From NCBI RefSeq assembly GCF_900215535.1, contig NZ_OCND01000005.1, forward strand, positions 1-64,000: a stretch of 64,000 nt of DNA, given 5' to 3'. The stretch comes from Pseudoxanthomonas wuyuanensis. GTDB taxonomy: Bacteria; Pseudomonadota; Gammaproteobacteria; Xanthomonadales; Xanthomonadaceae. Under the pieces are notes generated by a model, which saw nothing but the letters and a program-made list of their open reading frames with translations, ran no database searches and was not told the DNA's origin. The first letter of the stretch is position 1, and every line of letters begins with the position of its first letter. This document shows, piece after piece, positions 33,682 to 41,774 of this stretch. The translations under genes and the position numbers were made by a program.

Positions 33682-35004
33682 ATGTATCCTTTCCCTAGGC
33701 ACCACGCTCACTGTCCGATTGATGCGCTTCCGGACCTGCTCTATGACGCAGCCCACCATCTGCACCGCCAGCTGTCGGACATACCGCCATGCGTGCTGCT
33801 GACGGATGCTATCGCCGCTGCCGCCGCTGCGGTCCATTTGTCCTACGACGTGGCTGGACCGGACGGGCGGCTCATGCCCTGTACGCTCAACACACTGGCG
33901 GTGTGCCGTAGTGGCTTGGGAAAGGGGACCTCATATCACGGCTTCTTCAAGCCTTTCTATGAATTCGAGAACGAGAGCGATGGCGAGGAGCTGCTCCTCC
34001 AAGAGGTCAGCTATCGCGCCCTCATGGAAGCGCTTCATGGAACGGGGCGCGCTCTCTCAATCCAACACGAGGACGGCGACAGCTTTCTGGACAGCCAGTT
34101 GCTCAAGAAGTGCCCAGACAAGCTGACGCAGTTCTGGAGCGGAAAGCCCCCCATCAAGCATAGGGTTCGGGGCATTTCACTCGTAGCCACCGACGCTCGC
34201 TGTTCGCTGGGAATGCGCATCCAGCCCAAGATTTTCTACCCCTTCCTCATCAGAACCGACAGCAAGACCTTCGTACAGGGTCTGTGGCCGCGCGCCATCG
34301 CCGCGTGCTATGACCCTGTGAAGTTTTATGAGCCAATGGCGTTCTTCTCGCCGCCTTCGGCCAACCAGGCCGGCCTGAAGACGTTCCATGACCGGGTGAC
34401 CGAATTGCTTGCGCGAGCCAAAGAACGGGCAGTCAGCGAGCAGCTTGTGCGCGAACCGCTTAGGCTGGAGGACGCCGCGGCCGCCTTTATGGTCGAGCTC
34501 AAGCACCGCATCAAGCAATGGGAGTCTGAGTACGAGGACATTGCGGAGGCCCGCGACAGGGCCTGGGAGAACACGCTTCGTCTCGGTGCCGTGTTCCACG
34601 TGATGTGTGGGGACGGGAATGCGATCAGCCTGGAGATGGTGCAGCGGGCATGGGACATTGTGGAATGGTCGCTGGGACAACACCGCAAGATCTTCGTCGA
34701 GGCGATCGCCCCGCACGTCCAAAGCCCGAAGGTACCCACCTCCCCCCATCCCTCCCGCGCAGCAGGCAAGCCTCGTCCCGCGCAGAATGCTCAAAGGCTC
34801 AAGGAGTGGATCGAGAAGATTGCGTCATGCCAGGGCGATGACTGGGTCGAGTTGAGCGAGGCTGCGCAGCAGGCGGGACTCTGCGGCAGGGCCCTTAACA
34901 CGGCAAGGAAGCGCCTTGAGTACGAGGGACAGCTTATGAAGCAGGAGCGGAGGGGCCAAATCTATGTTCGGCTGCTGCGCTACCCCGGCACCGGGTCGCT
35001 TTAA
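33682..35004 (+). CDS. DUF3987 (YfjI-like) replication-associated ATPase-fold protein
   Basis: 440 residues. Features of the DUF3987/YfjI family are PPCVLLTDAIAAAAAAVHLSY at the start, a degenerate P-loop-like SGLGKGTSYHGFFKPF, SIQHEDGDSFLDSQLLKKCP and a long helical C-terminus ending in an apparent winged helix (AAQQAGLCGRALNTARKRLE). Family members are primase/helicase-like proteins of phage satellites. It follows the Rep gene by 54 bp and ends just before a stable hairpin. Confidence 0.75.
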   Translation: MYPFPRHHAHCPIDALPDLLYDAAHHLHRQLSDIPPCVLLTDAIAAAAAAVHLSYDVAGPDGRLMPCTLNTLAVCRSGLGKGTSYHGFFKPFYEFENESDGEELLLQEVSYRALMEALHGTGRALSIQHEDGDSFLDSQLLKKCPDKLTQFWSGKPPIKHRVRGISLVATDARCSLGMRIQPKIFYPFLIRTDSKTFVQGLWPRAIAACYDPVKFYEPMAFFSPPSANQAGLKTFHDRVTELLARAKERAVSEQLVREPLRLEDAAAAFMVELKHRIKQWESEYEDIAEARDRAWENTLRLGAVFHVMCGDGNAISLEMVQRAWDIVEWSLGQHRKIFVEAIAPHVQSPKVPTSPHPSRAAGKPRPAQNAQRLKEWIEKIASCQGDDWVELSEAAQQAGLCGRALNTARKRLEYEGQLMKQERRGQIYVRLLRYPGTGSL

Positions 35005-35014
35005 CGCTGACCAG

Positions 35015-35064
35015 AAAAAATGAATGCGGCAATCGGCCAGGGAGGGAGCCATCGGCTCCCTCCC
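35015..35064. repeat. Hairpin element 1 flanking the cargo operon
   Basis: AAAAAATGAATGC (35015-35027) followed by a perfect 11-bp stem GGGAGGGAGCC with a three-base loop (35040-35064). The same layout, A-tract plus ATGAAT plus GC-rich hairpin, recurs at 40028-40072. Read on the minus strand it is a hairpin followed by a T-tract about 20 bases further, so it may terminate minus-strand transcription. Confidence 0.6.
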
Positions 35065-35126
35065 TGCGACTATGCTGTGCCTGGACCCGCAACCACATAT
35101 CACCATGAGGCAGTGGCGTCAAAAGG

Positions 35127-35294
35127 TCACTGCTGTTGATTGCCTGATCCATCACACACGAAGCAATCAGGGTCTAGGCCGCGGGCAATCTTGTCCGCGC
35201 GCCTCTGCGCCTCTTCCGCCTTGACCTTGGCATCCCGCTGTGAGGGCGACAGTAGACGCTCCAAGCCATATCTCTTTGAAAGCTCAACTAGCCT
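35127..35294 (-). pseudogene. Short C-terminal gene fragment
   Basis: An open frame of 55 residues ends RRADKIARGLDPDCFVCDGS plus GNQQQ, then TGA. An in-frame TAG lies directly upstream and no ATG is available, so it looks like the 3' end of a broken gene; a TTG at 35264 could give a 45-residue product. Its stop lies 62 bp from hairpin element 1, the same spacing as between the lipoprotein stop at 40134 and hairpin element 2. Around it, 35295-35529 holds nothing I can name. Confidence 0.25.
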
Positions 35295-35529
35295 CTACAT
35301 GCTGGCATGCCACTCGCATGACGGAAGCCCCGATGAACTCATCAGCAAGTATGGATACAACATTGTAGAGCCCATTCATTGACCGAGTTGGCGCGACTTC
35401 GCCATTGACGGAGACGGTGGCTGGCAGGGTTCGCCCATCGACGCCGATCAAGCGGTGGGACCGCTTGGACGATTCACCTAGCCTTTTTGGCCGGTGGCGA
35501 CACTAACCTTCTACTAACCGCCGATTTTT

Positions 35530-37326
35530 CTACTCGGTGTAGCCATATGTGAACCAGGCGCAGGGAATCTCTATTTCTCGTTCACCCAGTTGGATTCCAC
35601 TCAAGCGATCATTCAAGCATCGTCGTGGTAGGACGCAGTTCCAAGTGCTCTCCACTCTCGCCATGGGGTCTGCTGCCAAAGCTGCGTCCTCCGGAAGAAC
35701 CTGACCAAAAAGTTCCAATCGCCCTTCGAAGATAAGACCCTCGACCCAAACCGCTGGTTCTTCATCTTCATTTCGCCAGCCGACAAGAATGCTGCTACCC
35801 ATATGGTGAGCATGCATGTCTACTGCGAAATTGCCGGGGAGCTCTGGCCAATGGCGTCGACTCTCGTTGACGACTTCTGCTATGAAGGCAGGCAAGCTAT
35901 TCAGTGTTCCTTCCGACGCTTCAAGAAACTGGTTCACTCGCTTCTGCAACTCTGATCGGTAAATAGCTCGCCGGGGCGCGAGAAGTCGACGAGCGCATGC
36001 GAGAGAAAACTTTCTTCGTGTTCTCCTATTGGAGCCGATACGATCACTGGCCTCGATATGTGACAACACATCCGAAACGACTTGTTGCTGCAATGCGAGT
36101 TCATGTGAACTATCATTGCAGCCATCTTGTAGGCTTGAGCTTAGCCACTTCAAGTCAGATTCCTGGTTGCGTGAGTAGTTCACTGCCTTACTCTGCTGAG
36201 CAAAGTAGTAGTCCGAAGTGCGATTAAACACTGCGTCTGCGTGACAATCTTCCAATCTTGTTGGCACGCCCCACAGCCGGAGGATTTCTTCTCTGAAGGC
36301 TAGTCGATACGCTTGAGAGACACGCTCCATGATCTCTGTCTCGTTCTCGAGCGCCGGCGGGCAGCTTGCATACTTTTGGAAGTAAAAGCCCAACGACTTC
36401 GCGGTACTTACAATTGTCTCCAATTCCCGCCCAAATCCGAGATCGTTGTCAAGGACCTTTGCGTTAGCCCAATCCGGAAATGCATGTGCATTCCCATAGT
36501 CCATGAGTTCACCGGAAACAGAAAGATTGGACGAAAAGAACCCTCCACCGTATAGTCGATGAACCTGTCCAAATGCCGCTTGCTGCGCAAACTTTTCCAG
36601 CATTATCGTCAATCTATCTTTGGTGCTGTTACCTTCGTATGCAGCGTCCTTCTCGAAATGAGCTATCAGTTCCTTTGTGCGCTCCACATCATCCATTTGG
36701 CAGTTATGGTGGCCATCCAAGGGGCGGACGAATCCAGGCGCTCTCTGGAAATGTGCTGGACGCAGTACCGATGGCCTAACGATCAACGCTCTTTTGAGGT
36801 AAGTTCCTGGCCTGGAAGAAGACTCGAACGTTAGTCCTGTGTCGATTATTGCAACGACAGGAACAGCCCCGAACCTGAATTCAAGGTCAAATACCTCAGC
36901 ATAGATGGCCTCACGAATAGCAACGTTCATAGACGCACAGCCGTGAGAGTGCTCGCGGTTCACGCCCTCACCAACCAAGGGGGTGGCACCCACCCCTTTG
37001 ACGCTCATACCACCAACAACTGCGGCCCTTCCACTCCCGCCATGCGCGAAATATCCGCTATTGCTTCCATATCGGTCAGCCAAGAACACTTTACTGGCAC
37101 TAGAGTTGAATTGCTCAATCTGACGGTGTTCAATGACTGCATAGGCATATTCGGCAACGAGCCGATCTTTCAGTCGTGACATCTCATCTGTACTGGCAAG
37201 ATCTACTCCATTTCGCATCCACCATCTGTAATTCAACCAAGAAATACTCGGATTGCGGAGGGCATGAACCTGAAACGGCACCACTCCATGAGGACTAGCA
37301 GATACGAGATCGAAAGCACCGTTCAT
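35530..37326 (-). CDS. SelO-like pseudokinase-fold protein (MchC/MceJ-like candidate)
   Basis: About 598 residues. The string GGSGRAAVVGGMSVKGVGAT, then AIREAIYAEVF, VPVVAIIDTG, RALIVRPSVLRPAHFQ and SGELMDYGNAHAFPDW align in order with SelO/YdiU (GDGRA, LKGAGPTPYSR, SSIREFL.SEAM, GIPTTRAL, TRVAPS.IR.G.F, G.T.DYGPF.F.D). SelO transfers AMP to proteins. Here the fold seems diverged, with a longer C-terminal part. Start 37326 follows AAAGGTG. It is last in the operon, after the HlyC-like gene. Function as a peptide- or protein-modifying partner is inferred. GC is visibly lower than in the core genome. Confidence 0.55.
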   Translation of the reverse strand: MNGAFDLVSASPHGVVPFQVHALRNPSISWLNYRWWMRNGVDLASTDEMSRLKDRLVAEYAYAVIEHRQIEQFNSSASKVFLADRYGSNSGYFAHGGSGRAAVVGGMSVKGVGATPLVGEGVNREHSHGCASMNVAIREAIYAEVFDLEFRFGAVPVVAIIDTGLTFESSSRPGTYLKRALIVRPSVLRPAHFQRAPGFVRPLDGHHNCQMDDVERTKELIAHFEKDAAYEGNSTKDRLTIMLEKFAQQAAFGQVHRLYGGGFFSSNLSVSGELMDYGNAHAFPDWANAKVLDNDLGFGRELETIVSTAKSLGFYFQKYASCPPALENETEIMERVSQAYRLAFREEILRLWGVPTRLEDCHADAVFNRTSDYYFAQQSKAVNYSRNQESDLKWLSSSLQDGCNDSSHELALQQQVVSDVLSHIEASDRIGSNRRTRRKFSLACARRLLAPRRAIYRSELQKRVNQFLEASEGTLNSLPAFIAEVVNESRRHWPELPGNFAVDMHAHHMGSSILVGWRNEDEEPAVWVEGLIFEGRLELFGQVLPEDAALAADPMARVESTWNCVLPRRCLNDRLSGIQLGEREIEIPCAWFTYGYTE

Positions 37327-37357
37327 GATCACCTTTGCACACAGAGGACCTTATTCC

Positions 37358-37777
37358 TCACGCAAGCTTCCAGCGAGTAACCTTGCTTACTTTTCCTTCA
37401 TCGGTTCGTCGAAGCGAGTGCGCCTCTAACGCGCCCGGAAACAGCATCCGCGCCTCTCTTAATGCACGTCGAAGGACACCCGGGCTTAGGACGAGATCGA
37501 GTATCCATAGTCGATCGCCCTCATTCCATTCGGAAACATGCAATATGACGTCGTCATCGGTAAGTAGCTTCCGCTCTGCATCTTCCGCTAGGAACGCCCA
37601 CGTCATGTAGCCGAGGCAGGCACCCGATTCATCAATGAAAAAGTGGATTTGGCGTAGTAGGACGGCGGGCTTAATCCAAATCGCAATGCATGCAAGTGGA
37701 TACTGGCAGTACTTGTTTGACCTGCACATAGCCTCGGCCACGCGACCAAGCTGAGAATAGTAGGCGGTTGCTTCCAT
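37358..37777 (-). CDS. HlyC-like toxin-activating acyltransferase lacking the catalytic His
   Basis: 139 residues, aligning with HlyC through most of its length: LGRVAEAMCRSNKYCQYPLA, PAVLLRQIHFFIDESGACLG, YMTWAFLAEDAERKLL, SEWNEGDRLWILDLVLSPG and EGKVSKVTRW. HlyC uses His23 and Asp92 to transfer fatty acid from acyl-ACP to toxin lysines. Here Ser20 is kept, residue 23 is Tyr, residue 24 is Cys, and the aspartate (Asp94) is kept. No RTX toxin lies nearby. MceI/MchD of siderophore microcins belong to the same family. Twenty-five bases separate it from the SelO-like gene. Confidence 0.8.
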   Translation of the reverse strand: MEATAYYSQLGRVAEAMCRSNKYCQYPLACIAIWIKPAVLLRQIHFFIDESGACLGYMTWAFLAEDAERKLLTDDDVILHVSEWNEGDRLWILDLVLSPGVLRRALREARMLFPGALEAHSLRRTDEGKVSKVTRWKLA

Positions 37778-37797
37778 AAGCCGAACTTAGTTCTGCT

Positions 37798-38736
37798 TCA
37801 GTCGCCTATACCATCCGCGACACACGTATCGGGCTGGTCCTGCAGACGCGGGCTTTGGGCGAACGATCGTTCATAGGTTCGGGCGACCCATAGGTCAGCC
37901 TCCGCCTTTGTCGCAATTGGGAGTGGCGCTTCCGGATCCTCTGCAAGAGCGTCCAGCAGCTTCTGATATTTTCCTTCCAATGTGCCACGACGGAGTAAGC
38001 GATTCATCTTGTATATACTCGTTCGCTCTCCATTCACCAACGTCCCCATCAATCCGCTCTGTGCTATTACTTCAGGTGTGGCAACCCTAAGCAACTCGAC
38101 AATCCGCCAATCTCCACGTTCGAAAGCCGCCTTTGTGTAGGCCTGTGCTTCTTTCTTGTAGTCGTCCTTTTCTTGCTCTGTCCAAGGTCTATTGACGAAA
38201 AACGTCCCACGGACGTAGCAGATCTGGGCATCGGTATCGTTATTGGCTGCAGCACGTCGCGTCGCCTGGTAGAAGTCCACCTCCGCTTCCGCAGATGTCT
38301 TCGCGTCGCAAGCAGCGAGTGATGACGATAGGCTCTTTAGACGCTGTCCGAACTTCTTTGAGCGGGCGTCACAGGACTCGACGAAGGCCACATATTGGGG
38401 ATTTCCTCGATACGCATCGCTCTTCTCGCAAGCTTGCAACTGGCTGTCCATACCATCCTTCTCACGAAATGCTATGGCGCACGACTTCGCAACCGTGAAC
38501 GTTTCCGTATTCTTCGAATAAGGTACTGAGCTTGCGGCCAGGAGTGGCACTATGGAAGGAGTCGGCGACGGCGGAGGTGTCGACGCCGAGACAGTGTCCA
38601 CATGTTCAGCGGGCGCAGCCACGGCGTCCACCAAAGGCGCCTTTTGCTTCGTCCATAAGTAGGCACCCACGAAAACCGTTGCCACTAGGACTATGAATAT
38701 AGTGCGCTTGTTGGATTTCTTTTTATGGCGTTCCAT
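37798..38736 (-). CDS. Membrane-anchored periplasmic protein of the cargo operon
   Basis: About 312 residues. A basic start (MERHKKKSNKR) precedes one membrane helix (TIFIVLVATVFVGAYLW), then a Pro/Ser/Thr-rich linker (STPPPSPTPSIVPLL) and a soluble domain with several paired cysteines (KSCAIAF, LQACEKSD, ESCDARS, AACDAK). The domain should sit in the periplasm. No catalytic motif is recognised. Start 38736 is preferred because GGAG precedes it. Its position between the secreted HExxH protein and the acyltransferase suggests all four genes work together. Confidence 0.65.
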   Translation of the reverse strand: MERHKKKSNKRTIFIVLVATVFVGAYLWTKQKAPLVDAVAAPAEHVDTVSASTPPPSPTPSIVPLLAASSVPYSKNTETFTVAKSCAIAFREKDGMDSQLQACEKSDAYRGNPQYVAFVESCDARSKKFGQRLKSLSSSLAACDAKTSAEAEVDFYQATRRAAANNDTDAQICYVRGTFFVNRPWTEQEKDDYKKEAQAYTKAAFERGDWRIVELLRVATPEVIAQSGLMGTLVNGERTSIYKMNRLLRRGTLEGKYQKLLDALAEDPEAPLPIATKAEADLWVARTYERSFAQSPRLQDQPDTCVADGIGD

Positions 38737-38762
38737 TTCTAACTCCAGTCCTAGAGTGATTA

Positions 38763-39353
38763 CTACAGCCCACCGCATTTGGCTCCGTTATCCGCGACAA
38801 AGGCAGCATAAGCTGACTGCCCCGCTTGTTCGGCTATGGATTCGTTCGTAATGCCGCCAGCATGCGCAAGCTCATGCACTAATGTAATTAGATGCTCTTT
38901 GAAGGTCGCATATCCTTCCGGCAAGATCCAGATCTGTTTATTATTGCTTTCTTGAAGTCCCGCGATCGACGTCCAGCTTCCGAAAGGCTGAACGTTTGTT
39001 GATGTATAAGTAGTGATGCCGGTCCCTTGCGTCCAACCATACTTATTCATATAGCTGAGCGTGTAACCACCAGGAAGAGGCCAAACGCCATACTTCTGAG
39101 CACAGTTCAGCGCCTTCGCTCTGACGATACTGTTGGGGGTGGCGGGGAGGGGCGTGCCGCCAGGATACAAACTGACCGGAGGTCCCTGTTGATAGGAAAC
39201 CTGCGTAATGGGCCAGTAATAATGCGTACCGGTTACGCTAACAGTATTTAAGTTGGTAATCGGAAGCTCTTCTATCTCTTGCGCCTCCGACAAACTACCG
39301 ATTGACATCGCTGCTGTCAAAACGACCAGCTCTACTGGCTTCAGCTTTCTCAT
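38763..39353 (-). CDS. Secreted small HExxH protein, first gene of the cargo operon
   Basis: About 196 residues from ATG 39353, which has AAGGATG upstream. A signal peptide (RKLKPVELVVLTAAMSIGSLSEA) is followed by EELPITNLNTVSVTGTHYYW, a motif seen in secreted Xanthomonadaceae proteins. The C-terminal part has HLITLVHELAHAGGITNES, a complete zinc-peptidase HExxH plus Gly, then two cysteine-containing ends (NGAKCGGL). It may be a peptidase or the substrate modified by the operon's enzymes. The function is unknown. Confidence 0.7.
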   Translation of the reverse strand: MRKLKPVELVVLTAAMSIGSLSEAQEIEELPITNLNTVSVTGTHYYWPITQVSYQQGPPVSLYPGGTPLPATPNSIVRAKALNCAQKYGVWPLPGGYTLSYMNKYGWTQGTGITTYTSTNVQPFGSWTSIAGLQESNNKQIWILPEGYATFKEHLITLVHELAHAGGITNESIAEQAGQSAYAAFVADNGAKCGGL

Positions 39354-40027
39354 CCTAGCATCCTTGTTCCATTGAGATTCGGTTGACACCGACCCAAGCC
39401 AAGCAAGTTCCATTGCGATCCAGGCGTTGATATAGCAATGCTCTTGGATACAGTCAGACTATGCAATGCGCCCGGTTGGATTATCGCGGCCTACGTACAC
39501 GCGTTTACTCAACGCTTCCCAAACCGAATGTTCGCCGGAGGCGCTCATTTGTTTTACGTTGACTAGCGCACGAACCGGGCCCCGTGCGGCCAGTGCCTAG
39601 GCCGCAACAGTCTGTATAGCAAAAGATGGGCGGCTGGACGCCATATATTTTCTATGTTCTGAAGATACAAAACGTATTGTCAGGAACTATCAGGTTCTGA
39701 TTGCGCATGATATCTGGATGCGCGTGAACGTTCTTAAGGTGCAGCGGACCCATTGAAGCCATGAAGTTGACGCCCTCACGATCTGTCGATGATGCATCCC
39801 AAACTTCGTCGCCAACGGCAGCGGCTTAGTTGATCTGCCCGCTTCAAGTATCATGGGGCCCACGTCGCCAATGTCGTGCTGGCGCCAGCAGTTGTCTTCA
39901 GGACCGGTGACACAACAGATTTTTCTAGCGCTGAAGAACGAATACGATGTTTCACTCTGTCAGTCGCCCTTGCCCGGAACTCGACACGAACTCTATCTGA
40001 AGTAGATCACTAGCATCTCTGCGCGAA
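39354..40027. other. Non-coding segment upstream of the cargo operon
   Basis: About 670 bp of lower-GC sequence with no convincing gene, domain or ribosome binding site in any frame. It must hold the promoter of the minus-strand cargo operon. An AT-rich stretch around 39600-39700 (ATATATTTTCTATG, GATACAAAACGTATTG) is the likeliest place. I looked for a small Gly/Ser-rich microcin-like precursor here and found none. Confidence 0.5.
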
Positions 40028-40072
40028 GCAAAAAAATGAATCCGCGCAAGAGAAGGGGGCATGCCGCCCCCT
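40028..40072. repeat. Hairpin element 2 flanking the cargo operon
   Basis: AAAAAAATGAAT (40028-40039) followed by a 9-bp stem GAAGGGGGC / GCCCCCTTC (40050-40072). It has the same order and orientation as element 1 at 35015-35064. Downstream of the lipoprotein gene on the minus strand it could serve as a terminator. Confidence 0.6.
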
Positions 40073-40133
40073 TCCCATTCTTCGCTCATATCTGGAGCCG
40101 TTGCAGCCCCCGACTGAGCCTAACGGCGGTGCT

Positions 40134-40730
40134 TCACGGACACTCAGGTGTTCCGTTTCCGGTCCAAGAGCAGTACCGATTTCGCCACTCCTGCATCTCC
40201 GTCGATACGTGGCCAAGCACAGTACCGTCGTGATTCACGCAGAGTCGGTCCCCGCAGATCAGCTCTGGGTTTTTGATTACATCAATATTGCGAATCACCG
40301 TCACGCCATTGACCACATCCATTTCGTTCATGCGAGCACCGTTGGTCATACGGCAATCGGCGCTGTCCGAGTAGAACTCACAGGTGGCTGGCCACAAGGG
40401 ATAGCCCGAGTCGCTAATGCCAGAGGGAAGTCCTATCAGTCGGCCCCGATTGCGCGAGTCCCAAGCGCGTTTGACCTCAAGCACGTCCCGCTCGTATTGA
40501 ACGCCATCGGGAGGCGGACTGGGCGGCTTTGCGTCTGAGTAAGCGCCGCCAAGGGGCTCGGAGCTATCCTGCAGGTCGGTGGTTTCCCGCGTTGCTGCAA
40601 CATCAGGGCCCTTCTCGCCAGCCGTTCCTACGGACTCCCCGCTTGGACCGGCAAGGCCAGTAGCGCTTGAGAGGCGATCACAGCCTCCCAGTACCATCAG
40701 CATCAAGGCAATGCAGATACTTCTGTTCAC
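40134..40730 (-). CDS. Lipoprotein of unknown function
   Basis: About 198 residues from a GTG at 40730, preceded by AAGGAGCGAAC. The signal peptide ends in the lipobox VLGGC, followed by a Gly/Ser/Pro-rich linker (GLAGPSGESVGTAGEKG, PPSPPPDGV) and a domain with six cysteines (TCEFYSDSADC, ICGDRLC, RYCSW, ECP). Those probably form disulfides in the periplasm. It is the last of three minus-strand genes encoding membrane-associated small proteins. Confidence 0.7.
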   Translation of the reverse strand: MNRSICIALMLMVLGGCDRLSSATGLAGPSGESVGTAGEKGPDVAATRETTDLQDSSEPLGGAYSDAKPPSPPPDGVQYERDVLEVKRAWDSRNRGRLIGLPSGISDSGYPLWPATCEFYSDSADCRMTNGARMNEMDVVNGVTVIRNIDVIKNPELICGDRLCVNHDGTVLGHVSTEMQEWRNRYCSWTGNGTPECP

Positions 40731-40764
40731 GTTCGCTCCTTCTACTTGTTGAAGCCGCGGCCGG

Positions 40765-41118
40765 TCAGGCTTGGCTTTCATCGGAAACCTCCGGCGCCAC
40801 CTTTTCCTGGATGACGCTCACTTGCTTGGCCTTGATTTGGCCGGACAGGAGCGGGCTGATCACCATATATACGACGACAGCCAAAGCGGATAGCCAGGCT
40901 TCAATGGCAATCGCCCAGAACATGAAGAAGACATGGAAGACCCAAAAAACGATTGGCGAGAGGATTCCGATGCCCTTGCGTAGCTTGATCCGATTGACCA
41001 CGACATTGTTCTGGAAGACCGGTAGCGGGAAGCGCCCTTTCTTCAGGCTCAGATAGGCCCGGAGACTGACGGGGATGATGAAGAAGATGAGTGCGAGGGT
41101 GTAGATGAGAACGCCCAT
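40765..41118 (-). CDS. Small inner-membrane protein
   Basis: 117 residues starting MGVLIYTLALIFFIIPVSLR. There are three likely membrane helices: residues 2-20, about 53-72 (LSPIVFWVFHVFFMFWAIAI) and 76-92. The tail is charged. The ATG at 41118 has GGAG upstream. A longer open frame extends upstream to 41547 but overlaps the neighbouring lipoprotein gene out of frame and shows no conserved features. It lies between two lipoprotein genes on the same strand. Confidence 0.7.
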   Translation of the reverse strand: MGVLIYTLALIFFIIPVSLRAYLSLKKGRFPLPVFQNNVVVNRIKLRKGIGILSPIVFWVFHVFFMFWAIAIEAWLSALAVVVYMVISPLLSGQIKAKQVSVIQEKVAPEVSDESQA

Positions 41119-41164
41119 TGACGTATGGCTCCGTTGAGGTAAGAGAAGGTGAGGAGGGCTTCCG

Positions 41165-41563
41165 TCAGAAGCCAAGGGCATAACCCAGAATCGGATCGAG
41201 CATCTTGCTCTGGTACTCGATGAGGACCTTGCCATCCGTCTGGTCGGTGTCGACCCGGTAGGTGAAGTCCACCGACCGCTTGCGGCTGTGATAGACGTAG
41301 GTGATACGGGCATCGCATCGATAGCTGTCCGCGTCTTTGTCGTAGTCCAGCATGCGGATGTTGGATATTTCGTAGGTATCGAGAATCCCGACGAACTCCT
41401 CAGAGGTACCCCGCAAGGTTCGTGGAGCGTACTTTTCCACCTCCGTCTCGATGGCCTGATCGAGCACCTCCAGCGTGTCCATATCGCCGCAATCGGGTGT
41501 GCCTCCGCATCCAGCCAGGAACACAGACGCCAGCGCCACGCTGGCAAAAGCGATTCTTTTCAT
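41165..41563 (-). CDS. Small lipoprotein
   Basis: 132 residues with a lipoprotein signal MKRIAFASVALASVFLAGC. The mature part is acidic and compact (TPDCGDMDTLEVLDQAIETE), with a beta-rich second half (YRCDARITYVYHSRKRSVDF). No family is recognised. First of the three-gene minus-strand run; the next gene starts 46 bp after its stop. Confidence 0.72.
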   Translation of the reverse strand: MKRIAFASVALASVFLAGCGGTPDCGDMDTLEVLDQAIETEVEKYAPRTLRGTSEEFVGILDTYEISNIRMLDYDKDADSYRCDARITYVYHSRKRSVDFTYRVDTDQTDGKVLIEYQSKMLDPILGYALGF

Positions 41564-41774
41564 TTGATTCCCCTATTCGATTTGTTGAGTTTTCAATCGT
41601 GTCGACGTGAACCGCGCCGTTGAGCCGCGCGCTGCCTTAGCGGCAGCTGCGCCTCTCCGGCCGGGTTCACTCCCCAATCAGACTTGCACCATACTTACGT
41701 GTGACGTAGAGTCTACCCGGGGCGTACGCCATCAGTCATCCTGTTGGCATGCGTGCAACGCTTCTGTTCAGCCA

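Noticed and set aside
39354..40027. Possible microcin-like precursor gene near the HlyC-like gene
   Set aside because: No frame gives a small Gly/Ser-rich peptide with a start site; every candidate is short and lacks a leader.
41119..41547. An upstream extension of the small membrane protein at 40765
   Set aside because: It overlaps the lipoprotein gene in another frame and lacks conserved sequence; a ribosome binding site supports the ATG at 41118.
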